A stretch of DNA of 64,000 bases, taken from contig CM018604.1 of NCBI GenBank assembly GCA_009192285.1, positions 3,888,580 to 3,952,579 of the forward strand, given 5' to 3'. A model generated the notes under the pieces. The model worked only from the letters and a program-made list of their open reading frames with translations. It searched no databases and had not been told where the DNA came from. The stretch is from Morchella semilibera (lineage: Eukaryota > Ascomycota > Pezizomycetes > Pezizales > Morchellaceae). Shown piece after piece: positions 43,801 through 55,480 of the stretch (positions within the stretch are counted from its first letter, which is position 1; each line of letters opens with the position of its first letter). A program made the translations under genes and the position numbers.

Positions 43801-44066
43801 ACTTCACGCGTTATTAGAACGATGAGAGAATGTAAGTTTAAAGTTTGTAAAGTAGCATCAGATTACGACGACTCTTACACCCATAGCAGTTCTAACAACA
43901 AGGCCAAGAATGCAGAAGATTCTCTAGTTACTACCCTTCCCATCACTCTCCTTCCTCCCTTTACGCTTGCGGCCGCCATTCCGCTTTCTTCTCTCGGCTC
44001 TCTCCCTATTTGTTTCCTTCCTTCTTCTAGGATACCTCTCGCGGGCACTGTGAAATACCCTGTTAG

Positions 44067-44627
44067 CTACATTGACCGTTTGGGAAGAGCGACTACATAC
44101 TGAACAGGTTTATCACCGAAGCCTGTGTTACTAGACTTGGGAGCTGAGTTGCTGTTTTGGGCTTCATCACTTTCAACGCGCTCTTCGACAACAGGGTGGT
44201 GGGTGTCCAGCCCCCCTAGAAGCAACGGCGTGCGAACACGCTCATAAATTGATCCCCAGGGGTACCCATCGCGAGGGTACCCATCCGCATCGTACCCAGG
44301 AACGCCCATGTTCCAGCAGAAGAATGTGACATTAGAGGCGCAGAATGAACTGCACGAGAAGCGCCAGGTCACAAGAGTGGTTATAGCATGGTCGATAGGG
44401 ATGATGGCATCGGTTAACTGAAGTGCTTCGAGGTCCGGTAGGCTGATCTCGGGGGTTGGCAAGATTTTAGGTGTTTCAGGGCATTGAGGATTATCTGGTG
44501 GCGGCGCATCTGATAGGACTCTGGCCCAGGACTTGACACCGTTGGTTTGGACCTTGTTCCTATTACCAGAAAGAATGGTTGTTGCCATAGCCTTCCTCAG
44601 GGGAAGATTGGTTGGCTCTGAGGCCAT
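44067..44627 (-). CDS. Orphan protein with a Trp/Cys cluster (186 aa)
   Basis: ATG 44627-44625 (GTTATGGCC) opens 186 codons to TGA at 44067. The N-terminus is polar and basic, then Pro-rich (PETPKILPTPEISLPDLEAL). A central cluster, W88-R-F-S-C92-S-S-F-C96-x7-C104-W, is followed by a Gly/Tyr/Asp/Pro turn region (GYDADGYPRDGYPWG) and an acidic Ser/Asn-rich tail. No signal peptide or membrane helix is convincing, although the Cys cluster is fairly hydrophobic. The W-x(n)-C-x(2-3)-C-x(n)-C-W pattern loosely recalls the end of the 15373 product. The start context is good. Function unknown. Confidence 0.62.
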   Translation of the reverse strand: MASEPTNLPLRKAMATTILSGNRNKVQTNGVKSWARVLSDAPPPDNPQCPETPKILPTPEISLPDLEALQLTDAIIPIDHAITTLVTWRFSCSSFCASNVTFFCWNMGVPGYDADGYPRDGYPWGSIYERVRTPLLLGGLDTHHPVVEERVESDEAQNSNSAPKSSNTGFGDKPVQYVVALPKRSM

Positions 44628-45555
44628 AACAGTTTGGTTGTTGATTTGATATGATGTACTGACCTAGGAAGGAGGATGTCTACCGATGTAGGAGGGGCTC
44701 TATATGCAGGCCCTGGCCAAGACGAGGGAGAAAGTCATGTATACTTATACTCCTTGCAACAGGTAAAAAGCCGACTCTCGGTTGTACCCAGCGGCCGAAG
44801 TTGGGAGTAAACCCATCTGTGGGTCTTGCAACTGTAAGATTACCCCGGACTAGGGGGCTCCACTCCGGTGTGGAGCTTCTGCCCTCCAAACCCACGAGTA
44901 CCCCCCAATAAGTACCACCCAAACATGAAGATCCGGGATAACTAATGAAAGGGGGAAAGGAAATTATTACAATGCTATAATATACAAACGCTGATCGAAA
45001 CTGATGAAACTGATGAAACAGAGCGCAGGTATATACGTATACACTGTTTAATTGAGTATGCGGCGCTCTCTACGCTCACGGTCACTTACACCCTACACCA
45101 GAACGTCAAGATGACATAATTAACCAGGAGGCCTACTTGAATGAGCTAAAGCAACTATGTACCTCTTGGTGCGCGCCAGCTGACTTAGATGATGGATAGT
45201 CACGTATCGACTGGAGACCCAGGAATGGGGAAGGCAGAAGCCTTTTTGCACCATGTTAAACACTTGAAGCAGATTTTGTAACCCGAATATTTGTACCGCC
45301 CAAGAACCTGAACTTTAACTACAAAATCACGTATGTTGCGACCCTTGTTATCTTGCTCTTTAACAACCACCGGCATTTAAATACAAGACTGTGCTTGACA
45401 TTAGGCCGGAGGACACAGCACAGGTTAAAGAAGAATTTGGTATCATAAAACATATAAATTACAAAATTCAAAATAACCAGCCAAATTCCCGCCTAGCGTA
45501 TATCTTCTCCTTCCGACTAGAAGGAAGTCATACATGGTGTTTTAGATGCTCAAGA
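44628..45555. other. Intergenic region between two minus-strand genes
   Basis: It contains the upstream region of the 44067-44627 gene and the 3' flank of the 45556-47103 gene. A plus-strand frame at 45391-45597 is short and unsupported. Confidence 0.45.
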
Positions 45556-47103
45556 TCAAGGGGCAATAGGGTAGAGGATGAGGGAAACCCAGAGTAGAAG
45601 CAGAACCAGCGGAAACACTGAAGTGTTCTCGTGATAGTTGAAGGGTAAGCAGTTGTTGTCGGGAGGGTCGGTAATCTCTTTCATCACGTTATTACCTCCA
45701 GCGGGCTGCTGACCGGCCGAGCCATCGGAGACACATGGGCTCGAAATACACCCTCTATCTCTGTTGGCCGTAGCTGGAATTCCTTCCATATTCTGTAGCC
45801 GGGAGTAGGGTAACGTGGTTAGTAGTGCACACAACGAAACATCTATTAGGAATGGGGAATTATTTTATACCTGTAGTTCTCCGCTAGCCTTTACTCCTTT
45901 TACCACTTCAACCATTTGCGCCGAGGTTCCTGCATTCACTCCTCTACTCGCAGCACCCTTCGTTACAATACCATGCAGCCCATGGTGAATTGGTTCCTCC
46001 AATATAACACCGAGCATCTTCTTAGTGAGTGTATTGGTGACGGTTTCCCATCCGGTAAAGATATCCGCACCCACGCCCACAGTTGTCAAAACCAAAGTAG
46101 TTGGACCACCCCGATGAGCGAAGTGAGCGGGTGTTATTATTTCGGCCCAACGGGGACCCCTTTTGGCAGGGCATTTCTGCTCTAAAGCATTTGGGTTGAG
46201 CTGACGACCTTTTTCCTTGAGCAAGGGAGGCATTGGGCGTGGCTGGCTCCCCCCCTCGTCGAGAGCATCGTCAGCCCAGTTGAAGCCAGGAGTAGGCAGA
46301 ATATCTTGTCCGGCCGAGGTTCTATTGTCAATCGTATTGGAGCCTTGCCTCGTTTTGCCGCTCGTGGTATTACCTCCCTGGCAAGATCTTGGGTTGGTTG
46401 GGTCGGGGGTGGAGGGGGTATGGTCCGGTCCAAGTGGAGCATCGGCAGCATTAGCTGGTATGATCAAAGATCCTGTTCTGCAGGCGGCCTCTACCCCAGT
46501 CTGAGTAGTAGTCAAGGAGGTCTGGTTTTCATTTTTGGTAACTTGACGAGGATCTGAGTGATGTTCGAGTCTTGGAGTATTTGAGCTATTTCCGGTCTCA
46601 GTAGTAATAGCTGAAGACGGTTTGCTACCCCCACCGATGATATGGCTTGAGGTGGTTGATGTCTCCGCCTGGACAGAGATAGAAAAGGAGGTTTCGATCG
46701 AGGTAAACACAAGCCCCGTCCCGTTAGAACTGTGAACATTTCTGGTAGTGATAATCTCCACCTCGGTGTAGGTGGAAAGATATTGGGGCGGAAGCAAAAT
46801 CTCTGTGAGGTCGCCATCCGCGGGTGATACTGGCTTAATCTCAGGAGTTGGAGGTGGAAGCAACTGAATACTTGGTGTGCCGGTGACAATAACTGGGGGC
46901 TTGTAGTCGGTCTTGACTTGTTTTGGGGCTTTTCGGATGTTAGGGTCGCGCTCTTTCAATATATTGACGTGACCAGAAGACGGCAGGCTGGTGTTGCCGG
47001 ATCCGCTGCTGACGCATTTGAGCTCTCTGCTGGTGCCAGTAGCTCTGAATCCGGGAACAAACTCCTTGATTTGTTCCCATCGGTGGGTAGACTTCGTAGG
47101 CAT
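45556..47103 (-). CDS. Two-exon Ser/Thr/Pro-rich protein with C-terminal membrane anchor (489 aa)
   Basis: ATG 47103-47101 follows TTCTCCAGA. Exon 1 is 47103-45871. A 78-nt phase-0 intron (45870-45793) has donor GTATAA, branch CTACTAAC and acceptor GCTACAG. Exon 2 is 45792-45556. The product is 489 residues. There is no N-terminal signal peptide (MPTKSTHRWEQIKEF). Residues 60-330 are Ser/Thr/Pro/Gly-rich and probably disordered. A more ordered part contains RWAEIITPAHFAH and GWETVTNTLTKKMLG. Exon 2 adds two Cys motifs and ends with a hydrophobic helix (FPLVLLLLWVSLILYPIA) three residues from the C-terminus region. This layout suggests a tail-anchored protein; a GPI signal is less likely without a leader. 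Function unknown. Confidence 0.66.
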
Positions 47104-49575
47104 TCTGGAGAAAATGGATTATGAGCAGGAATAGGTTGTGAGAAATGGTTTTAAATACGGGATATCTTGAGACAATGTGGTGAGAATGGGACGGACCGTT
47201 AAGAGGTTTTATCAGGGGTTGGGAAATGTTTTAGCTATAGTCGGTATAGTATGGGTAAAGACCCCTCATTCATTCCAGAAGCAAACCGCACCACCGCATG
47301 ACTGACCTGCATACAATTAGGAGAACTGCAATGTGTATAGGTATATAGGTGCTGCCAGCGCGTCATGAATTATCACTCGGGGGACGCATGGTCGGCGTCC
47401 TTTGCGTGGGGGTGAAAGACTGATACATTATTCCCGGCCTCAGGATGGCCTGTATATATCGACGGATAATAGGATATGGACTGCTCAGAATAGGCAGTAC
47501 TATCGTCAAAAGGAGTGGATTAATTAATCCTATGATGATTATGCAAAGTGGACATCGTCTTTCCTTTTATAGTAATCAATAATAAAGAAAATATCTGTAT
47601 AAGGAAAAGCGATGTCTATAAAGAGAATACAAAGAGATAAAGAAATAGCTGATTTGTCAGCTTCTTTATATGGAGACATTCGAGCATATATGAGCGAGAT
47701 TTGGATCTGTCGTATGACGCTATACCTACCGTGCGCCCCATGATATAGTTAAAATAATTCTGCTAGAAGGGACTATATCCTTCCCGAAATCATGAAATAG
47801 TATGCATTCCTTCTTCCAACAAAAGATCCCAGAGCGAATGTCACGCCATTGCTATTACCACTGGCATGATCTGAGGTTTGCATATGATGATACATTCAAC
47901 TACGCTACGCAAAGCCCACACGGGGGTGCTAAAAAGGTTCCAAGATCGCGACTCCAGCCCAAGTGACCGGGTGGTCACGTGCAGAGCCCGTTCAACAATC
48001 TAGCATGGTAGCCGATCCTGGTAGGAACTGTACCAATGGTGGGTTAGGATAATTGAATGGCTTGAATATTCTCTTTGTCCTACATGTTTCTAAAGAAATA
48101 TTAGTCAACCGATGAATAGGATCAGTATTAATTCTACGTAGGCAGCGCGCATGACAGGAAACTAAATTTCTCAAATTGGCACGCTGATATTGAACAGATT
48201 GGAGGCCCTGCCAATCGGGCCGGGGTTACGCTTGAAACGCGGAGATCAAGTTAATTTTAATTCTCCCCTAGCCCCCTGTACGCACATACGTGCGTTCCAA
48301 GGCCAGCACATTACATTTGGATTTCCTAACCTGTCGTAAAGGAGGGGTCTATGATAATAAACTCTGGTACGGGAGATGATACCTCCAAAGTCTGCAACCT
48401 CACCTATTAGTGTCAAGGAAATACATCGACCGTAATCCTACATACAACTAACAAACTAAACAAAGAAAGCGTTGACGACGACCACTCAGGGTTAGGGTTT
48501 AAATCATCAGAGAGAGTAAATAGTCTTGAGGCTCCTGGTAGAGATTCTATGTTAGTATCGGGTGCGAGCTCGCGGGTGAAGGCGCAACATTGTTATTCAC
48601 AGTGGGGAGGGAGTATAGCACGACCGGGTGTGTGCTTTAGGTATACCGGTTAATTAAAATCACCTGTGCGGCTCATAGAAAAAGTGCTAACAACCGTGGA
48701 CCGATATTTGTGCAACTCCTTACCGGCTACGGTAAAGGTCATGTTTGGGGGAGAGCGCTCGCTCCCATAGTATATATCGGTCCGAGTAGGAACCACAAAG
48801 TTGTCTACCAATTCCGTATCGTTTCTTAATATAACATGATTGTTATTTGCAAAGAGGGAGGAATGAGAAGTTGATACTGTTGGGGGCCTTTAGTAATAGG
48901 GAAATATTTAAATGTGGGTGGTGGGAAAGAGGCAGGTATATTCATAGGCGAGTGATCAGCTGTGAAACTAGATAGTTGAGGGACATATCCACGAGGGCGC
49001 ATTACTTTACAGCTGCCAAGGGAAAGGCCGGAGTTGTAAGATAAGGGAGAGGCTCCCAACCCTGAACCATAAAGTATCGGTCATTCCTCACCTAGTCCCT
49101 CATCTCTCTAGTATTTCGGGGGTCTGGTGGACCAAAGGGGTTCAAGTTATGCGCCTGATCAGCAACAATTAATCGAGTCTGTGAATGATTATTTAGGTTA
49201 TGCCACAGGGCCATGTCTGTTCTACTCATATAGAATAGTTGGTTGTATGAAGTTCCCCCTGCAGCTATGAATATCAATTACCTCCCTACCGGGCGCAGGT
49301 GAACTACAGTATTGTTTATACACGTTTCAATGCCACAGACCTGAAGCAGCTATATATACATGTATTTATCAACTATGCATGGCGGACTTCGGGAACTGGG
49401 GCTCTGAGGCGGGGCACATACCCTGCTACTATATACTACAAGGGAGGTTAAAGAGAAGCGATTTACATTGCGTGGCTTTTAGGATACAGCCTAATACCAC
49501 CTAATTCCTGGCCCAGAAGCTCAGGTCTTCTGAAATGGTGGTCTTTTCTTTCACTTGTACTTAAATCCCTAAAGT
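47104..49575. other. AT-rich noncoding or relic DNA
   Basis: No gene is supported. A minus-strand frame at 48826-49059 has protein-like composition but no clear start. A two-unit telomere-like motif (AGGGTTAGGGTTT) lies at 48488-48500. Confidence 0.45.
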
Positions 49576-50068
49576 TCACCTTCGTCTGCAAACCACTCCA
49601 TAAGTCATACAGTCGTTGTACTCGCACCTTTGATATTTCATAACATTAAATCTTCGCATCTTCAGAATTTGAGCAGTCTCTGCATCGATGCACTGGCTTA
49701 TAGCCTCCAGACTAGACTCCCACAAGAGCAGCGTCACAAAATGTTTCACGAACGAGGAGCACAACTCGCAGGAATCTGAACCTTGCTCTACCACCTTGTA
49801 TGCCCTTATATACCATCCTCCTTTCATCCTCTTTTATATTCCTCCTTTGTGCAGCATGTCTCTTCATGCAATAACTCATCTTTCTCTCCACCATCTATTC
49901 TCTCCCGAAGGACCTATCGAGGAAGGTACTATCTGCCTTCTATCCTCTCCTCCAAAGGGACTCAATATTTTGCTTCTCTATTCTTTCTGGGCCTCCCACC
50001 TTTTTACCCTTCCCACTAATCTTACACCATATAAGGATCACAACGGCTGTCGTATCGAATGCCCTTGA
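49576..50068. other. Two weak opposed gene candidates
   Basis: On the minus strand, ATG 49827 opens 83 codons with a Cys-containing helix region (DSCELCSSFVKHF). On the plus strand, ATG 49856 opens 70 codons after a T/C-rich stretch with TATATA at about 49806. The starts are 28 bp apart and divergent. Neither has splice signals or known motifs. They could be real small genes sharing a promoter, or chance. Confidence 0.22.
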
Positions 50069-53009
50069 CTTGCACACCAATACTACCTCAAGAGGGGTGT
50101 GGTCTAGAGTTCAATCCACTACCAGCCCCTGTTAACCCGCTGCTGCAGACTGGAAAGCAGAGTGGGTAGAGCTCTCTCCTTGGTGGGTTGGGCTGCATTT
50201 AAGGTCCCCATAAACGGATCAAGCGCCCCAAAACACTTAAAAAGTAACTGCCAGGTAAATATTCTCTATATCTATAACAAGTCACCAAAAGTGCTCATTT
50301 GCCCTAAACACTCCTCTCGCTCGCGGAACGGCATAGACTGACAGTTCGTAGTTCCTGGGGTGAGGGGAATGGCTTCTCCCAAGTGAGAGGGTGGGCAAAT
50401 GATCGAAACCGGTATGCTGCCTGTTCCCCACTTCTGTTTTATATTAATTGCTAAGGCAAATACGCAACGTATTAGATGTATGGTTAGGGAAGTGGAGAAA
50501 GACGTCACGATAGACCTTTTCATCATTAGAGTAAGTTGAAACATCCGTTCCATTTATGTTTGTCGTGTTTGTTATGCTTGACCCTTAGACCAAATAACCC
50601 TCATTGAACTCCTTATTTTGATATTCTGTTACTAATATATTCTGAAAACGTAGGGTTCCGTCGGTACCGGTTCCGATATTCTGTGGCCCGGTGGCTTCCC
50701 GCAGGAAAGAGGTATGTACAGAGGCCTGGACACCTTTGAAAAACCAACGTTACTAATCCTTCGAATTCAAACACCAGTATCACGCCCATTAAGTACTCTT
50801 GATAGGGCAAGCACCCCACATCATCGTGTTCCCTCCTGGGCCAGACTTGGGTATATTCTATCTCCCAACTACCCGCAGGGAAAGCGAGCATGCTAGCTAA
50901 CTGATATTGGCTGTAGGATATCTCTGATGAGCTTAGGGGAAGGTAGAGCGATACAGAAAGAGGTATAAACTAAGATATCTCTATCTATCGTAGGAAGGTA
51001 ACTAATCTCTTTGAAACCAGAAGAGGTTATACACTGGGATAAGTTGGCGGTCTTCGTGGGGTTCACCCAGGCCCTGGACGAGCTTTCCTGTATTATGACA
51101 TGGAGTGAAAGCGCATTCCGAAGGGTCTATCCTTCTCCGGGCGGGGAAAGAACAGTATGTTAAATAGTTTGCTGGTCTTGAATGACAACCGCTAATGCAA
51201 GGCTAGGACAGAGAAGGAGACAAACCCCGCTCTTATCGAGAGCCGCGGTCTATCAATCTAGGCCACCGCCCTGATGGGCAGCTACAGTCACGGCTCCGCC
51301 TCCTGCAGCTTCCAGCTGCCTCAATATGTTCGCGCGTTAGGACTGCCCTCGCCCGCTATCAGACGTTCGCCCAAGTACCGTCATCTAGGCTAGAGGGCCT
51401 ATAGTTTCCCCGCTATCAGCAGCTCAGATTGAATACATCTGTGGTGCTGCTGGCCGACATACCAGTGGTAAGGCGATCCGGGGTATAGAAAGATTGTGTT
51501 CGGGTGACAGAGGCTGCTGGGGGTGGAACAAAAGCGCTTGTTCCCCCCTCCATAGGGGGTGCGTGCCTGGTGCAGATCTACAGGGGAATCTATGTATTTT
51601 TAACCATGCATATATGTTCGCGATCTCCACCCACATTTTCCAGGTCCCCCCTCCCAGCAATAGATAGTTCACATATTTCCTCTATACATAGGCCACTGCC
51701 TTCCCACCCAGCACTCATACTCTCTACACCGCTGCGCTGGCCAATATACTACTTTTTATGTAGAAAATTCATAACGCCCTTGGCCAACGCGTGAGCGCAA
51801 ACCGTCGAGTAAAATAGAGTACTATATATAATCGGTGTCTGTCGGAAGTATATTTTATAAGGCTCATACCTATTCGCAAACCTCTCTTGTACCTGGTCAC
51901 CATCCCCGATGTGCTTACTGCGGGAGTTGTGGCCCGGGCTTTGTGAAGAGCTTGAAGTGTTTCTAGCAGTGACAAGCGTGAGTCACGACGCATCACTCGG
52001 CGTTCTGTTCTTGGCATTTTTGGTTTCGATAGTGAAGAAAAGGGGGGTCCGTTGATTGGCTGACTAGGGGGAGGGGGAGGTACCTGCTATGGCCACAAAG
52101 AGCCACTACCATGTCTCGGCTCGAGAGAAACCATCGCTGCTGAAAAGAGGTCATGTTATCTCCTGGTTAAGAAGAGAGAGCTACAAGCCAGCTTGGCCAA
52201 CTACCCATAACCGGCATATTTTTGGACTTGTAACCCCAGCGGCCATCAAAACGTGTTCCCAGCAGCGGTTTCGGGTGTAAGGAACCCACCCACTTATGCT
52301 AAGCATCTGGAAAAAGGTCAACCCACACCACCGGAGGCCCAGGCCAAAAAACGGGAAGCCGGGGAGATAGCTCGATCAGAGAGCACGCACTGAATCTTTA
52401 TTGTTAGCCCCATCACACCTTTAAAAGATGTGCCTGCTTCCTGAAACCGATAGGGTCCCGTTCCACCGCTCTTATGGCAATGTAAAGGACCTGGGGGTAG
52501 GAAAACCTAGGCACGGGGGCGTGGAGCACCGCATTTCGGCTTGCGGGGGAGGGGTACAGTTCATTGTACGGGTAGTGCAGGAAAACTGCGGAGGCGCTGG
52601 CACTAAAGCTACCACAATATCTGAGTGGGGGCAGAAGCGGCCAAGGTCACTTTAGGGACAACGACGAAACCGGCCGAACAACGAGCAGGTATTTTTGGCG
52701 GACAGGGCACAGTCGCTCAGGGGGGTATCTAAGCCTGCAGCCTGTGCTATCGTCGTTGCCCCAGGTTTGTCGTTGCCCCCAAATTGACCTTATTAATGTA
52801 ATTACACCATTGTGGAAGAAGGGGCAATGGAATTTAAGAGAGTAAAGCTAAAGCTAAAAACACAAATTGGGCTATGGCGGCACACTATATACTCCCCATA
52901 GAGGGGGATCGTGCAACGAAGTGCGCACCATCTTTGGGGGTTGCTTCTACAGTAGCCGCGGGGACCTGCTAATATAATTTGAACTCAGTTCGTTCATAGT
53001 TGCAGCTAT
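50069..53009. other. Noncoding or relic DNA
   Basis: No gene is supported. At 51900-52017 on the minus strand an ATG-led segment reads like a first exon (SLLETLQALHKARATTPAVS) and ends near donor-like GTACAA or GTATGA sites, but no partner exon was found. A plus-strand frame from 52089 (63 codons) is equally uncertain. Confidence 0.4.
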
Positions 53010-53021
53010 CCCCCCCCCCCC
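53010..53021 (+). repeat. C12 homopolymer
   Basis: A run of 12 C residues about 580 bp before the ATG at 53604. Confidence 0.9.
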
Positions 53022-53603
53022 GGAGCCGGAAGTAGTATATGGGAGGAGCATTCTGGACGGGTGCTGTCGAGTCAACACCGGTGATATCCAGCCCCTATCG
53101 CGCTCTATCCGGTGCTATTTCTGCGTACACTTTTGCCATCTCTGGTGCATCTTCTCCCAGTTCGCCAGAGGTGGCTGCCAGCGGTGTAGGGGAACAGAGG
53201 CACACGAAGCTGGATACAAAGTCTTGAAACCCCAGCTCTATTCTAGATTCATCTAATAGTACTCCGGAACCGGCTATCCATTATTATACATCGGGGGACG
53301 ACTCGCGAGCGCGGTACATGATACCGAGTGATCTCTCATGATCGTTATCATCGAGCTCCCGTCCCTCCGTCTCAACGCTAACCGCTCCATGTTGGGTGAG
53401 AGACTTTGGGTCAATTTTGGCGCCGATTTTCCCCGGTCATATCCACGAAGCTCTGTCCCTGCCTGTCCCTCACTCCTAAAACGCGCGCTCCATTAACCCG
53501 CCCCCCAAAAGTGGAACTAAAGGTCCACACATCTATTGGACACTCACCTGCTCTCCCACACACCCTTTTCAAAACACCCAACAGCCCCTACAAGCAGTTA
53601 AAA
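53022..53603 (+). promoter_or_regulatory. Upstream region of the 53604 gene
   Basis: The last 200 bp are C/A/T-rich, as in fungal leaders. The coding frame stays open about 66 codons upstream of ATG 53604, but that part is leader-like in composition and its own start is not an ATG. Confidence 0.35.
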
Positions 53604-54491
53604 ATGGCCCCCCCAGTGCCCATCGTAATTCTCACCACCCCCTCACCAACCAGTAAGATTCACCCACTCTGTGTCCCGACCACAGCCTACCCCGTCTCCA
53701 CCGGTACCGAAGCCTGCAAATCCCCAATGAGTACCCCCTCACCAGGCACCTCCCCCGCCACTTCCACTACATCCGTCCTTCTAGCCCCTACTAGCGCTGC
53801 CTCCTCCGTCTCCGTACCGGCGGCGCCCCGGTTTGAGAACTACAGCACCTTCTGCTCCCACTGCCGCATAGTCCGTCGCGAGCATAAGTACTCTGCCCAG
53901 GACGCACCCGCATCTGCAGTAGCCCAAGAGGGCCCGGTCGACATCGGCCACTGGGATGATGACGGCCATACCACACCCTCCCACAAGCGTAATTGGGGCG
54001 GCCGCCTGCGTACTAGAATTAACGCTCGTAGTGAAAAGATCAAGGGGACAGGCGTGATGTCCAACGCCGTAGCGGCGCAGAGTTTTGCAACGTTGGAGGA
54101 AGTGGTCAGTATTTCTGGGTGCAAGGAGTGCGGAATTGATTCCAACGGAGGGAAAGAGCCTGAATTGCCCAAGTGTATCGATAATGGGGAACCGTGTGGT
54201 GCTGAGCATGAAGTGGTCAGCGGTATCATGCAGGAGGGGAATGAATCTACAGGGCTCATTCCTGTTTTCTTGGACCGCTCTACGGGCGCCGGGAATATTC
54301 ATGACGATAAATGTGCGGTTACTCTTATGCTGGATACAGGCGCGGGGGAGATCGAAGCCGAGGGACAGGGACTGAGCATCGACGAGCAGCGTAGGGTTGA
54401 GGAGTTGGAGGGCGAGAGTGAGATGGTGTTTTTCGGAAGGTTTGTGGAGGGGGAGGAGTGGGCGTTTGTGCCTCTGGCGGTTCAGGAGTAA
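53604..54491 (+). CDS. Orphan protein with three Cys pairs (295 aa)
   Basis: ATG 53604 (TAAAAATGGCC) opens 295 codons ending at TAA. Residues 1-75 are Pro/Ser/Thr/Ala-rich and disordered. A first Cys pair, F-C84-S-H-C87-R, is followed by a basic patch and KRNWGGRLRTRINARSEK. A second pair, G-C173-K-E-C176-G, and a third, K-C191-x6-C198-G, lie in the centre; the four central Cys could bind one metal ion. The C-terminal 90 residues are acidic (VEELEGESEMVFFGRFVEGE). No signal peptide or membrane segment. High GC at third positions supports coding. A role as a nuclear or regulatory protein would be inference. No family recognised. Confidence 0.67.
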   Translation: MAPPVPIVILTTPSPTSKIHPLCVPTTAYPVSTGTEACKSPMSTPSPGTSPATSTTSVLLAPTSAASSVSVPAAPRFENYSTFCSHCRIVRREHKYSAQDAPASAVAQEGPVDIGHWDDDGHTTPSHKRNWGGRLRTRINARSEKIKGTGVMSNAVAAQSFATLEEVVSISGCKECGIDSNGGKEPELPKCIDNGEPCGAEHEVVSGIMQEGNESTGLIPVFLDRSTGAGNIHDDKCAVTLMLDTGAGEIEAEGQGLSIDEQRRVEELEGESEMVFFGRFVEGEEWAFVPLAVQE

Positions 54492-55227
54492 GACAAAGGA
54501 AAATGCTCGAAGTTTGTATGGGTACCTGCCGTTAACCTTTGGTGCGGCTCAATTAGAGTAGAGTGCGGTGTTGGTTCCGTGGAGAAGTCGGGTGATCGGC
54601 ACCGAGTAGATTTCAAGTCTAACTACATTCAAATAAATCTCAGCCGCTTGAAACAAGTTTGTGATATGTGTCCGCGTCCTTTAAACCTCCTATTTCAGAT
54701 ATTCCTTCAACCGCGTCCCGACTGGGCTTTTGCGGTTTTATTAAATATATGTGTATTGCATTCCTAGGTAGAGGCAATAGAGAATCACCAAGGCAGTGTT
54801 ATCTTTACGGCTATGTATGGGTATTTCTGTTCTTTCTCGTGGCAGGAATGAAAAATTTACTCTACTTCCACTATCACAAATAAAGATGATTACGTCTCTT
54901 GACCTACGCCAGTAAGGATGCAATGCTCGTTCCAAGACACAAACCTTCACTCGGAAGCCCTAAATCACTGCACCTGTGTTTCTACCCTTGATGGCTGGCT
55001 CTGGACAAGTAGCAGTTTATTATATAATATTCGTCTATCCCTCCTTTCCGCCAGGACTTGTGGTAGTTTTCTACTCTTCTCCCCATTCCTTCATACCTCA
55101 CATCTCATTCCCCAATATTCATATGCCCCTCTTTATCTCTCCAATTTTTATACCATCCTCCCACCCCCAAGCATCCCATGATGCTACGCAAGTAAAGACC
55201 TCATCCGCCGAGATTTAACCCCCAATC
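54492..55227. other. Intergenic region with T/C-rich stretch
   Basis: No gene is supported here. From 55030 to 55180 the plus strand is strongly T/C-rich, resembling a promoter for the candidate at 55228. Confidence 0.42.
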
Positions 55228-55480
55228 ATGCGGAGGCCCCAGCCCCTGGGGATCTGCCAAAACCCATGCTCCACAACCTATATTGATTGTTCGAGGCCCA
55301 AGGTAAGAGAGGCAACAATCCACCGTTCACGAATCCTAGGATTGACAAAATTAAAACTCATAGACCCTCATTCCATTCCACCTTCTCGCATTGAGTGGAG
55401 TATTGAGTCGGGCGAATGGCCCTAACAAAGAACTCATTCCGGGCTCTGCGGGAGGCTACCAGGCGAGTAAAGGCAATTAG
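55228..55480 (+). CDS. Possible two-exon small Cys-containing protein (63 aa)
   Basis: ATG 55228 follows a T/C-rich region. Exon 1 (55228-55302) encodes MRRPQPLGICQNPCSTTYID and five more residues ending CSRPK. It stops at a strong donor, AAG/GTAAGA. A 61-nt phase-0 intron (55303-55363) has branch ATTGACA and acceptor CTCATAG. Exon 2 (55364-55480) adds a short hydrophobic helix (IPFHLLALSGVLS) and a polar tail. No family is recognised. It overlaps the long antisense frame at 55358-56101, so at most one of the two is likely to be a gene. Confidence 0.3.

Noticed and set aside
50085-50175. Possible tRNA (GAGTTCAATCC followed by GTAGAGC-like bases)
   Set aside because: The boxes are in the wrong order and no acceptor stem or cloverleaf forms.
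53781-54302. 173-codon antisense frame
   Set aside because: It lies wholly opposite the well-supported 53604 gene, and GC-rich third positions create antisense openness.
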